Assembly (NCBI GenBank): GCA_013368375.1 | Contig: JAACJP010000051.1 | Span: forward strand, 124,001-188,000 | DNA: 64,000 nucleotides | DNA from: Tricholomella constricta | Taxonomy: Eukaryota > Basidiomycota > Agaricomycetes > Agaricales > Lyophyllaceae | Direction of reading: 5' to 3' | Shown: in pieces, positions 43,823 to 53,879 of the stretch | Position numbering within the stretch: position 1 is the stretch's first letter | How the letters are laid out: each line of letters starts with the position of its first letter | Notes under the pieces: generated by a model | Told to the model about the DNA's origin: nothing | Database searches by the model: none | What the model saw: the letters and a program-made list of their open reading frames with translations, nothing else | Position numbers and translations under genes: made by a program

Positions 43823-46084
43823 ATGCTGCGGAACACAGCAAAACCAACGCCGCCGCCCAACACACAGGAACTCCCCAAGACCCGATCAGCAAGTACAGCC
43901 CCTATGAACACGGCGGAACAGACCACACCAACAGGAACCATAGTGAAGACAGCAAAGGAAGGGAGGGCCTACCTGGCGCAAAGGGGATACATGGCGAAGG
44001 GTGCGATCATCACCCCATCCCTGCTCACCACCTCTCTGTTTCAGATAGCCACCACCCCGGGCACCAACAAAACCGTCATGGACACCATCAGGGCGGTCGC
44101 ATACCTCCTAGAAGAACTTGTAGTTGAAGACACGGCAGACAGGGTGGTACAAGCCGTCCTCGAACGCCTGTCCGACCCGATTCAGGAAGTTAGGGAGGCC
44201 ACCAGCGACATCAGGGAAGTTATCTCGGCGATACAGACCGCGACCCAGACAATATCATCTACAGCAGAAGAAATCCGCGACGAAGCGGACACCCTCACCT
44301 CGAAGATTTCCGACGCCGCCCAAGAGGTACTCGACAACAACACCGCCGCCAGAGAGCAAGCAGAACAACAGACCTCAGCACCCCCCCAGCCGACACCGCA
44401 GCAACAGCAGCAGCAAGCAACCAGCAACATCCACCAACCGACATCCTACAGGGACCGACTAATGGTGCCAGCGGCCCACCAAGCAGCCATCAGCAAGGGC
44501 GAGGCCCAAGCGCGACAAGTGCTAATCGAGAAGGCACCCGGACAAGAAAACGGACTCGCAGAACTAACCGAACGCCAACTAGTGACCAAGGCAGCCATCG
44601 TGTTCGACCTCATGGGGATCTTCGCAAAAGACGCCCCCGACGGCCTTACCTTCATAGCAGCACGAATCATGCGCAACAGCGGCGCCGTCATGTATCTCCT
44701 CAACTCAGAAGAAAGCGCCAACTGGCTACGCAGCAAGGACGTAATGGACAGCTTCATGCAGCACTTCGGAGGTACGTCCATCATACGTTCCAGACTGGTC
44801 TATGTGGTTGCAGAGTTCGTCCCAACGGGATTCGAAGCGGATAACCAAGCCGCGAGGGAGCGGGTAGAGAGAGATAGCGGCCTGCCGGGGGGCGCGATGC
44901 TGCACGCTAGGTTCATAAAGCCAGCACATCGCCGCTCCCCAACGCAGAGGACGGGACACGCGATACTCGGGTTCCTATCGAGGGAGGCGGCGAACCACGC
45001 CATCAGGCGGGGCCTCGTCGTCGAGAGCAAGGAGATTCTGATCAGGAAACTCCTCCCCGAGCCCAAGCGCTGCCTGAAGTGTCAGCGCATGAGGCCACAG
45101 CACATTGCGGCAGAATGCAAGGCTGAACACGACACCTGCGGCAGGTGCGCAGAGAAACACCGCACCAGCGAGTGCAAGGTGGAGAATCGAGAATCCGAAA
45201 AGCTACGATGCTCGAATTGCACCGGCGAAGCAGCGAAGGGACACGGGGCTACTGACAGGCACTGCCCGCACTTTTTAGGAGAACTAAAGAAGATGCACGA
45301 CCGACTACCAGAAGTACACTACAAGTATTACCCGACCACTGACGAACCGTGGACATGGGAGAGGACCGACCAGACCGACATATACACCAACACACAAGAC
45401 GCAACCTGGACCCAGGGAGACGGCTTCGCAGGAGGCTACACGCAAGGCCGGAAACCAAACGACGGAGGACGATCAGGAGTCGGCCGACGGGGACCGACAA
45501 CAACGGAAGGCGACCACTGGCACCCAGGGATGGAAAACAGACAAGGAGGTGACACGTGGTACCCGGAGCAGGAACGAGAATGGCGAGGCGAGGGCAGGGG
45601 AAGATACGAACAGAGAAGGGAGGGCGATCGGGGAAGAGAAGAACACGGAAGGCACGACGAGCATGATAGGAGAAGCAGATACGGAGGAGAGCGAACCGAC
45701 CAGGAGTGGGAACGCGTCAGGAGGGGCTCTGGTCAGGGGAGAGGAATGAGCGGCGGCAGGGGCGAGGGACGAAACACACGAGGAGAACCAATCGACAGCA
45801 GATGGCGAGAACAACCGACCATAGGGCAGTTCTTCGCACCCACGAAAGGGATCACCGAGGGGCGCCCAAAGCTGGGCCCCACCATCAACTGGGACGAAGA
45901 CTACGACAGGGATCAACGCAACAAGCAGGCACAAGCAGAAAAGGTAACCAACCCAGCACCAACACAGACCAACGCCAAACGGTCGAGGGCTAACTCGGCA
46001 CCACCAACACCACCAAGGGGCTCCACGAACCAACCAGCGGCACCCACACAAACCCTGGCCACCGTGACCCCCCGGCCTACATGA
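43823..46084 (+). CDS. LINE ORF1: Gag-like RNA-binding protein, 753 aa
   Basis: The N-terminal third has helical segments (LEELVVEDTADRVVQAVLERL) and a predicted coiled coil near residues 105-175, with a Gln-rich stretch after. A central globular region covers about residues 230-410. Three zinc knuckles follow (CLKC..AEC; CGRCAEKHRTSEC; CSNC..GATDRHC; about 45070-45270). The C-terminal half is Arg/Gly/Glu-rich and likely disordered. ORF1 proteins coat the LINE RNA. Its TGA stop overlaps the ORF2 ATG as ATGA (46081-46084), which suggests termination-reinitiation for ORF2 translation. Confidence 0.92.
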   Translation: MLRNTAKPTPPPNTQELPKTRSASTAPMNTAEQTTPTGTIVKTAKEGRAYLAQRGYMAKGAIITPSLLTTSLFQIATTPGTNKTVMDTIRAVAYLLEELVVEDTADRVVQAVLERLSDPIQEVREATSDIREVISAIQTATQTISSTAEEIRDEADTLTSKISDAAQEVLDNNTAAREQAEQQTSAPPQPTPQQQQQQATSNIHQPTSYRDRLMVPAAHQAAISKGEAQARQVLIEKAPGQENGLAELTERQLVTKAAIVFDLMGIFAKDAPDGLTFIAARIMRNSGAVMYLLNSEESANWLRSKDVMDSFMQHFGGTSIIRSRLVYVVAEFVPTGFEADNQAARERVERDSGLPGGAMLHARFIKPAHRRSPTQRTGHAILGFLSREAANHAIRRGLVVESKEILIRKLLPEPKRCLKCQRMRPQHIAAECKAEHDTCGRCAEKHRTSECKVENRESEKLRCSNCTGEAAKGHGATDRHCPHFLGELKKMHDRLPEVHYKYYPTTDEPWTWERTDQTDIYTNTQDATWTQGDGFAGGYTQGRKPNDGGRSGVGRRGPTTTEGDHWHPGMENRQGGDTWYPEQEREWRGEGRGRYEQRREGDRGREEHGRHDEHDRRSRYGGERTDQEWERVRRGSGQGRGMSGGRGEGRNTRGEPIDSRWREQPTIGQFFAPTKGITEGRPKLGPTINWDEDYDRDQRNKQAQAEKVTNPAPTQTNAKRSRANSAPPTPPRGSTNQPAAPTQTLATVTPRPT

Positions 46085-49000
46085 GCGCCACGCCGGAACC
46101 TGTACAACCACCATGTAAACTACGACTATGGCAGCAAAACATTAACCGATCCCTCGACGGACAACACGACCTTCTCACATCACTCCGGGCAACTGACTAT
46201 GATGCATGCCTAATACAGGAACCTTACATCGACTTCCGCGGGAAGACAAGAGCCAACCCGAACTGGGTCGCAGTATACCCGACGGGCCACGAAGACGACC
46301 CAAAGGCGACGAGGTCCATAATCCTAATGAACGCGGCCCTATCCTCCGACTCCTGGACGAGGATCGCCATACCATCGCCAGACATAACAGCGGTACTACT
46401 GAAGGGAACCTTCGGAACGCTACTAATCATCAACATCTACAACAACTGCGACGACAACACATCCCTCGAACATATCAAGACGTTCAACCGCACATACCGC
46501 GCAACCAACAACCCGCCCCCAACACACACCCTGTGGATGGGCGACTTCAACAGACACCATCCCCTGTGGGACGAAGAACGGAATAACCATCTTTTCACAG
46601 CACGGAACCTGGACCTCGCCCAGCAGCTCCTCTCCCTCCTCGGACGACACAACATGAAAATGGCCCTACCCCCGCAGCTACCGACACTCAAGGCCCACGG
46701 CACCGGAAATTTGACAAGGGTCGACAATGTATTCTGCTCGGAGGACCTCCTCGACCTGGTCGATTACTGTAACGTGGAGTACGCTGACCGACCGCTGAAG
46801 ACCGACCATTACCCCATCATCACAAGAATCGACATCCACGCCGAAGCGGCACAACAGCTCCCGAGGCGAAACTTCAGACTGGCGAAATGGAAACCGATGA
46901 TAAAAGAGATAAAGGCAGAAATTGATAAGCTCCCCCCACCCACCGAAATATACAGCCTTGACACGTTCAAAAGACGCCTGAACACGCTAAACACTATTTT
47001 CCCGACCGCAATAGAAAAGAACGTCCCAATGACGAAGCCCTCCCCATATATGAAGCGCTGGTGGTCGACCGAGCTAAAAACGATGAAGTCGAACACCCGA
47101 AAGTTGGCAAATAAGTCCCGGAACCAGCACATGGTCCCGGGCCATCCGATTCATGAAGAGTACCGTCAGTCACGGAACGCCTACTCAGAAATGATTCGGA
47201 GCGCCAAAGCGGAACACTGGGCAGAGTGGCTAGAAGGCCTCGACGAGTCGAGTGTCTGGACGGCCAGTCGACTGGTTACGGGACCAGCGTCAGACGCTGG
47301 TCGATCCCGCATACCAACTCTGCAGATAAAAGACCCCACAACTCGGAGGGTGACGGAGGAAGCGACAGACAACAGGAGTAAGGGCGACCTTCTCTTCAGA
47401 ACCTTCTTCCCCGGGAAACCACAACAGTCATCGGTACCAGCAAGATATGCATACCCGGCACCGAAATGGGAGTTCGAAGAAATCACCAACGAACAGATTG
47501 ACCGAGCAATCAAACGGATGAAACCCCACAAAGCCACCCGGAGCGGTACCGTACCCAACTCATTCATGCTTAAAACACGCGAGCTGATCGTCCCACATCT
47601 GGGACCCATATTCCGAGCCACCCACAACATCCAGCATTACCCAAAAGACTGGGCACTCACGGAGACGCTCATACTAAAGAAGCCCGGCAAGCCCGACTAC
47701 GCAGCACCATCAGCGTGGCGGCCGATAGTACTATCCAACGGACTAGCAAGACTCCTCAACAGCTGCATGACGGAAGACATTGCCACCATGACGGAGAAGC
47801 TCGGCATCATCCCCGCCAACCACTTCGGTGCCAGACCGGGCCGTACAACCACTGACTCATTACACCTCCTGACGAAGACCGTAAAAGATGCCTGGCGAAA
47901 AGGGAAGGTCGCGTCGGTCCTCCTCCTTGACGTCAAGGGAGCATTCCCCAGCGTAGCGATCGACCGCCTCATACACGAGATGCGGTGCCGAGGAATCCCA
48001 CGTGAGTACACCGACTGGATGCTCCTACGACTGGATGGTCGCGAGACTGTCCTGGTCTTCGATGACTACGTATCAACACAGTTTACCATTGAGAGCGGAC
48101 TCGACCAGGGCGACCCCTTTTCGGTCATCTGCTACATCGTCTATAACTCCGGCCTCCTGAAGATCCCCAAACCAGCCCGAGGAGAAAGCATGCTGCTATT
48201 TGTGGATGACGCGGCAGTTATTGCCATAGGAAAGGACTTCGCGGAGACCCACACCACGCTACTCGACGTGATGGAGAGAGACAGAGGCGTCCTACGATGG
48301 GCGGAGGAGCACAACTGCGAGTTCGGGATTGATAAGTTCCAACTCCTCGACCTCACTAGAAAGCTGATACCCCACACGTTCATGACCCGTCGGCGGGTTC
48401 CAACCCCACGCCAAGCACTAATACTAGGGGACCATCGTATCGAATCAAAAGCCAGCGCCAAATTCCTAGGAGTCATCGTCGACAACACGCTACGCTGGAA
48501 GGAGCAATGCGCGGCAGCACTGGCCAAGGGCCATGACTGGATGATACAATTCGGACGGCTGGCCCGGGTCACACAAGGAGTATCGGCGCCTCATGTCAGG
48601 CAGCTATACATTGCCATCGCCATCCCCAGAATCCTTTACGCAGCTGACATATACCTATCACCTCCCCGACGTCAAACAGAAACGGCATCAGTGAAGAAAA
48701 GCGGACGCGCCATCATCAACAAACTAGCCGGAGTCCAACGCCGGGCAGCAATTATGACAACGGGGGCGATGCGTTCCACTCCAACCACCGCTCTGGACGC
48801 CCTGGCAGGACTCATCCCTTTCCACCTACTGGTTGACAAGCACAGACATCGAGCAGCTCTACGCCTGGCGACGCTACCGGAATCCCACCCGCTACACAAA
48901 GCAGTGAAAGACGCTGCCAGGCGCCACGTCAAGAGACACCCCCACCCAATGCATGAACTCATGGCCACATACAAGATCAAACCAGAGACAATCGAGAAGA

Positions 49001-50061
49001 TACAGGCGGTACGCCAGAACCCCAAATGGAAATCAACAGCGAAGACAGTTATAGAGGAGAACGAGAAGGATGCGACGAGAGCGGAGGCGGAGGACAGAAC
49101 GGCGGTGAAGGTATACACGGACGGATCGGGACTGGAGGGAAAGATCGGCGCATCGGCGGTACTGTACCGAGAAGGACGCCTGACATCGCAGATGAAATAC
49201 AGGTTGGGCTCGGCGAAGTCCCATACCGTGTATGAAGGCGAGTGTGTGGGGGCCCTGATGGGCCTCAAACTAATACAGAGGGAACGAGACGTCCCAGCAG
49301 CGTCAATGTACATTGACAACCAAGCCTCGATCCGAGCATCGGGACTTATGGTCCCGAAACCCGGCCACTACATCATGGACGCGTTCCACGAGGACCTCAT
49401 CGAAACGAGAAGAAAACATCGCTGGCTACGACTGACCGTACACTGGATCCCGGGGCACTCAAAAAATAAAGGTAACGATCAAGCGGACGAATTGGCCAAG
49501 GAAGCAGCAAAAGGTGAAGTCAGTGGCAGCGCGGTACTCCCCCCCCTCCTTCGGGCCCCCCTACCCCGAAGCAAAGCCGCGATCAGACAGACGTACTACG
49601 CGAGACTTAAGGCAGCAGCGACGAAGATATGGACCACTTCGCCCCAATTCACGCGGATGCGGAACACCACCCCCAGGACCGCCCCCTCGAAGAAATATGT
49701 CGCGATGATCCAGAAACTCCCCCGAAAGCACGGCAGTCTCCTCACCCAGCTGACCACTGGCCACGCCCCACTCGCCGTGCACCTCCACAGACTGAAGAAA
49801 GCCGACTCCCCAACATGCCCCGCGTGTCGAGAATCACCCGAAACCATACACCACTACCTCATGGAATGCCCCGCCCATCGAAACGCACGCAACACACTCC
49901 GGGACGCTACCAAACAAGCCGCACGCTCCTTGCCGAAACTACTATCCCAACCGAAGCACCACCGGGCGCTATTCACATATATTGCGACCACGGGACGCTT
50001 CCGATCCGTCTTTGGCGACCTGACCCTACCACCCCGAGAAGACCTCGAAGACCGCCCCTAA
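46081..50061 (+). CDS. LINE ORF2: endonuclease, reverse transcriptase, RNase H, 1326 aa
   Basis: The APE-type endonuclease is at residues 10-245, with QEPY, the GDFNRHHPLWD motif (near 46540) and DHYPI. Reverse transcriptase covers about 500-780, with LILKKPGKPD, LLLDVKGAFPSV, GLDQGDPFSV and the catalytic FVDDAA (near 48200). RNase H (about 1005-1145) has YTDGSG, EGECVGALMG, IDNQAS and WIPGHSKNKGNDQAD. A CPAC..H..C zinc motif lies near residue 1245. The enzyme nicks the target, primes on the nick and copies its own RNA. Length and domain order are normal for the group and no catalytic residue looks changed. Confidence 0.95.
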   Translation: MSATPEPVQPPCKLRLWQQNINRSLDGQHDLLTSLRATDYDACLIQEPYIDFRGKTRANPNWVAVYPTGHEDDPKATRSIILMNAALSSDSWTRIAIPSPDITAVLLKGTFGTLLIINIYNNCDDNTSLEHIKTFNRTYRATNNPPPTHTLWMGDFNRHHPLWDEERNNHLFTARNLDLAQQLLSLLGRHNMKMALPPQLPTLKAHGTGNLTRVDNVFCSEDLLDLVDYCNVEYADRPLKTDHYPIITRIDIHAEAAQQLPRRNFRLAKWKPMIKEIKAEIDKLPPPTEIYSLDTFKRRLNTLNTIFPTAIEKNVPMTKPSPYMKRWWSTELKTMKSNTRKLANKSRNQHMVPGHPIHEEYRQSRNAYSEMIRSAKAEHWAEWLEGLDESSVWTASRLVTGPASDAGRSRIPTLQIKDPTTRRVTEEATDNRSKGDLLFRTFFPGKPQQSSVPARYAYPAPKWEFEEITNEQIDRAIKRMKPHKATRSGTVPNSFMLKTRELIVPHLGPIFRATHNIQHYPKDWALTETLILKKPGKPDYAAPSAWRPIVLSNGLARLLNSCMTEDIATMTEKLGIIPANHFGARPGRTTTDSLHLLTKTVKDAWRKGKVASVLLLDVKGAFPSVAIDRLIHEMRCRGIPREYTDWMLLRLDGRETVLVFDDYVSTQFTIESGLDQGDPFSVICYIVYNSGLLKIPKPARGESMLLFVDDAAVIAIGKDFAETHTTLLDVMERDRGVLRWAEEHNCEFGIDKFQLLDLTRKLIPHTFMTRRRVPTPRQALILGDHRIESKASAKFLGVIVDNTLRWKEQCAAALAKGHDWMIQFGRLARVTQGVSAPHVRQLYIAIAIPRILYAADIYLSPPRRQTETASVKKSGRAIINKLAGVQRRAAIMTTGAMRSTPTTALDALAGLIPFHLLVDKHRHRAALRLATLPESHPLHKAVKDAARRHVKRHPHPMHELMATYKIKPETIEKIQAVRQNPKWKSTAKTVIEENEKDATRAEAEDRTAVKVYTDGSGLEGKIGASAVLYREGRLTSQMKYRLGSAKSHTVYEGECVGALMGLKLIQRERDVPAASMYIDNQASIRASGLMVPKPGHYIMDAFHEDLIETRRKHRWLRLTVHWIPGHSKNKGNDQADELAKEAAKGEVSGSAVLPPLLRAPLPRSKAAIRQTYYARLKAAATKIWTTSPQFTRMRNTTPRTAPSKKYVAMIQKLPRKHGSLLTQLTTGHAPLAVHLHRLKKADSPTCPACRESPETIHHYLMECPAHRNARNTLRDATKQAARSLPKLLSQPKHHRALFTYIATTGRFRSVFGDLTLPPREDLEDRP

Positions 50062-50397
50062 GCCCACACCGACGAGACCGACGCTGCTTCCCTGAAACCT
50101 CTTCTGTTGACGCTGACGTTACCCCCAACAGACGAGTCACCCCCGAACGCCAAAACACTGAGCGGTCACGGCCCCTTATACCCTACAAAAACTTATACTT
50201 CACTAACCCAGGCCTCGTAGCCATTATAATCCGCGCATTGAGCGCTTCGAGGGAGCCCCGGCTCCCCCTAAGTGATTGCATCTAACTACATACATGAAAG
50301 ACACTAACCAGACGGACATTTACATAGTACGCTATTCCCTTACATATGGCTCGCCACACCGGGGAATATCAGGATTTAAAAAAAAAAAAAAAAAAAA

Positions 50398-50410
50398 AAG
50401 GAGCCAGATG
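50398..50410 (+). repeat. Right target-site duplication of the LINE
   Basis: AAGGAGCCAGATG, identical to 43591-43603; its first bases merge with the A tail. Confidence 0.92.
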
Positions 50411-51715
50411 TGCGCGTCGAGGTGGGCATTAAGTCCATCGTGTGCCTCAAGGATACGAAAGAAGTCTTTCCACTTTCTTCCGAATCCACGGGTGACGTCT
50501 ACCCAGAGACGCTCAATTCGGATGTTGTGTACACTCCTGGCAATAGGTTGGCACTAAGCCAAATACATGAAATTATGATACCGAGAACAACGTACTTTCC
50601 CCATATGTATGAACCACGTCCCTCTCCCCGAACTTCTTCCATTCTGGATGCAACCAAGAGGTTCTCGGTACCATGATCGCCGCGTGTACGACTTGGGTAG
50701 CCAAAGACTGCAGCGATGTCTTCAAACAGACAGAGGACAGTCTCTGCTCGATTATTGTTGCTGGCACGAATGCCCAGTGAAAACCGAGAGAAGCCATCAA
50801 TAAACGCATGGATGACGATCTTCCAATGAATAAGCCCTGGTAAATTGATTAGATGCGGGGATATCACACAGTGAAGCTGACTGACCATGCTGTCCATCAT
50901 GGTGCCAATGAGAGTTGGGCCCTGGTACAGAATACACTCGGCGCTGAATGCGGCGCGTTGCGAACGTTGACGTTGTGGGGCCAATGACACGGAGGTAGGA
51001 ATCTAAAATCCTTTGGCGTGGGACACGTTCTCCAATTCGTAAGAGGTAGCCGTCAATCATTCGTCTTCCAAATGATGGGAATTGTTTGTAGATATTGAGC
51101 ATGACCTGGTCCAGTTCGGCGTCTGAGATCTGCGACAGGTCAGAAGAGACACCTGATGAAAATATGCGCTCAATGGATCCATTTGTATGTTGAACATCTG
51201 TATACACGGGAGGCCCGGGCGAGGATAAACCAAATTCCACAAGTCGGCGGCGAATTGTTCGAGCACTACAGCCATAGATGTCGGCAATCTGCTGGCGTGT
51301 GGCACGTCCGGTGGAAAACCTGGCAAGGTCCTCAGGCTTTATATCAATGCGCGGGTGGCCTTGGGTTCCATCGACTACCATGCTACTATACGCGACTGGT
51401 GGTGCATCTGGGAAATCGGAAGAGGTGGTCGTTGCTTCATCTAGGGCAGCCACCATACGCCCAACACTGCTCTGAACAGTTTGAAGGTCATGTGCTGGCA
51501 GTAGATGGGCGTGCTACAATCCCCAAATGTATGTAGCTGGGCAGTACTTGTACAGAATGCAAACTCACTAAACGAACTCCTGCCTGAAATTCCAGACATA
51601 GCCTCTTCTGTTCCCCAAGTCTCGCGGCATCCCCGATTTGAGTACGCAACGCGAGGTCCACACTCCTTGTGAGTTCTTCATAAGCGACACTGATGTTGTG
51701 CAAGGGGATGGCCAT
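50398..51715 (-). pseudogene. Integrase-core gene, N-terminal part, disrupted by the LINE
   Basis: Minus-strand exons are 51715-51569, 51513-50886, 50836-50596 and 50536-50398, where the LINE interrupts. An HTH-like segment (RQQIADIYGCSARTIRRRL) lies near residue 105. The catalytic core follows with FIDGFSRF (first Asp), RGDHGTEN (second Asp) and RIERLW (Glu), the D, D, E of the retroviral-integrase fold. Similar one-domain integrase-core genes are numerous in Agaricomycetes and probably derive from transposons. Apart from the LINE the exons are free of stops, so the disruption looks recent. Confidence 0.85.
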
Positions 51716-52029
51716 CAAGTATTGATGGCCTGAACAGAGATAAAAGGGTTTAATCCTCAGCGTTGTGGTGTAAGGATCAAAGACGACTATATTTGTACCT
51801 AGACAGAGAGAAAAGAGTTTACTACTAGTCTGTAAGTACAAAGAATGAATGAGTGACAGGGAGATTGACTCACATCCTCAGTGTCGTGGTAGTAAGAAAC
51901 AAAGACAACTGAGGATGCATAGGCGTGATCGTGAAAGGTGAGCGCGCTCTGAGTTAAGGGCCGGTCACAGTCACGGAAACGTATGCTATGAGAGCCAGGT
52001 GAAAAATGCCTGCCACACGTCTCGTCCTG
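51716..52029. other. Stretch upstream of the integrase-core gene
   Basis: May hold its promoter or a first exon (an acceptor-like CAG lies just before 51715 on the minus strand). No firm feature. Confidence 0.35.
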
Positions 52030-52462
52030 ACCGTCATGTGGACTGCGACCACCGAGTGAGCCGTAGAGCTTGCGGATGGACTTGCCCACGGCAAGGCCGA
52101 CAGTGGAAGGCGAGAGCTTGCAGAGTTCGGTTGTGCGAAGACTCGGGGAGAATGAGAAGCGCGCCAAGAATTGTCTGAGTATGGGAAGCTTAATCGTTAT
52201 TTTCTCGAGTAAACAAGTAACGGAGAGACCACGCACCATGATCGTGCTTTCGAGCTGCCAGTCTTTGCCTGCAACTGGCTCAACATCCGAAGGTGGGTTT
52301 GGGCTTGAACGCGCCAGGTTCCACTTGGAGTACTCAGTGTGAGGAGGTGAGCACATCACTGCAGTAAAAGCCTGTAGGAGCGCGACTATGGACTCGGGAG
52401 AGATGAGGCGCGCAACTGTGAGGTGAGCGAAGACATGAATCTGTTGGGGAGAAGGTAAGCGA
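52030..52462 (-). pseudogene. NCBP1-like fragment
   Basis: On the minus strand 52462-52370 reads IHVFAHLTVARLISPESIVALLQAFTAV and 52150-52045 reads ELCKLSPSTVGLAVGKSIRKLYGSL, both with the look of the MIF4G-like part of NCBP1. The sequence between is not recognisable and the following LDVE-like region is lost. In protein order it would precede the fragment at 39105-39765. Confidence 0.45.
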
Positions 52463-52467
52463 GTGAT

Positions 52468-53540
52468 TTACTGAGGACGAGAGGAGGTGCGGGACGGGGG
52501 CTGGGAGTGAGTGCGGTGGTGGTGGAGTTCGGGGAGAGTAAATTGGGGGACGGCAGGCGAGAGAATGTCCATGAAGGACTGGCGGTCGTTGTTGCGGTCG
52601 TTGACTGGCGAGGCCGGCTGGAGAGAGGATGTGCGGTTGGAAGGCATTATAGGGACAGGGTCAACAGAATGGTACATATCATGCGGGTGAGAGTGGGCTG
52701 AGGATGCAGGATGGATGGTGCTGGATATGCTGATGCGGGGGTCTATGGTGGAGGCAGGTCCGTATGTGGTCGTAGACGAGGACGAGGACGTTGACGATCG
52801 CCGCGAGCCGTGGGAAAGCAAGGGTCGTCGTTGGGGACCCTCCAAGCCTGGTGGCGTCCAGACTCCGCTGACGGACGACGTTGACCGTCGCCGGATGTCC
52901 AGCACGAGCTTGTCGTTGACTTGGCGCATCTGTGGTCGCTGGTTACTGTCTGCTAATTCAATCGCATTAGCTACGTTGTCGCTATGTTTCATAGGGAACG
53001 CACCGGTAATATTTTTAAGCTTGAGCAGCTTACCCTTGGCATGGGCTCGTTCGCGCAGATTATTGAGAGGCGGGTGAGGGTTGTTGGAGACGTTGGGGTC
53101 GATGAAGAGAGCAAAGGGCAATTTACCGATGCCAAGCAACTTGTCAACGCGTGATGGTTGGGAAACATTGGACGGTTGCAGCGTATCGACGCTGCTGCCA
53201 ACCACTGCTGCCATCTCATCAGCCCCTGCAGCCGACGAATCACGAGTCTCCCTTTCCTCCACCTTTGGTCCCGGATTGATATACGGGTTCTCCTCCGCCG
53301 TAAACCTCGCCTTTGTCTCCTGCATTAGCGGGCTCCCTACTTTAGGCGACGTAGGCGACCTCGGCGACTGCGCTTTCCGTGAGTTCCGTCGTGGCGGCGG
53401 CGGCAGTCCCGCAGTTACTGGCAGCCCAGACTGTGGCACTTCACGCGTCGCCGATGTCGCCCACACACCCCGCACCTTTTCGTCGTACTCCAGCAGCGCG
53501 TCGAGATTTAATCAGCGAGGTCGGGACATGAGCGCCGTGG
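52468..53540 (-). pseudogene. Ser/Pro-rich ORF with an early stop, function unknown
   Basis: The open frame 53520-52468 codes about 350 residues: a conserved-looking LNLDALLEYDEKVRGVW start, then Pro-, Ser- and basic-rich disordered sequence (RRSTSSVSG, SSSSSTTTYG, HHHRTHSQPP). The natural ATG appears to be at 53538 (MSRPR), but codon 6 is TGA, directly before LNLDALL; TCA or CGA there would restore one frame. No other ATG lies before residue ~50. Either a nonsense mutation or an unseen splice explains this. The family is not recognised. It starts divergently from the Yta7-like pseudogene. Confidence 0.45.
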
Positions 53541-53879
53541 TGTGAAATTTGATGCCCAAGCCGACCAATGCCGACCAAGGCCCAACTTGGACAAACAGCG
53601 TGACGTGTCGCGTCGCGTCGCGTTCATTTGTTTAATCAGGTGATCTCATCCTCAGGTATATAAATCTCCTGCAGTTTGTCCTAATTTCCCTGTTTTCTGA
53701 CGCTCATGAACCAGCCTCTGCAGTTGGAGCATCTGGCCGCGGTACTCAGTGGACTTGGCGCCCTGATACCCAGAGTGCGGTGTCAGTCTTTACAGCATCA
53801 TAGTTCTCCTCTAGGCTCTCGACTGAGTCATTGGTGAGTATCTTTCATCCTGTTGAAATTCTTCTGGGTTCTAATTCAT

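Larger units (their letters stand above)
43604..50397 (+). mobile_element. Full-length Tad/I-like LINE with both ORFs intact, 6.8 kb
   Basis: A 13-base target duplication flanks it. It has a 219-base 5' leader, ORF1, ORF2 overlapping by ATGA, a 3' region of about 315 bases and a run of about 21 A. ORF2 has endonuclease, reverse transcriptase and RNase H, the domain set of the I superfamily; Tad1 is the usual fungal clade. No stop or frameshift was found in either ORF, so this copy may still be active or very young. It sits antisense inside the integrase-core gene. Confidence 0.95.
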
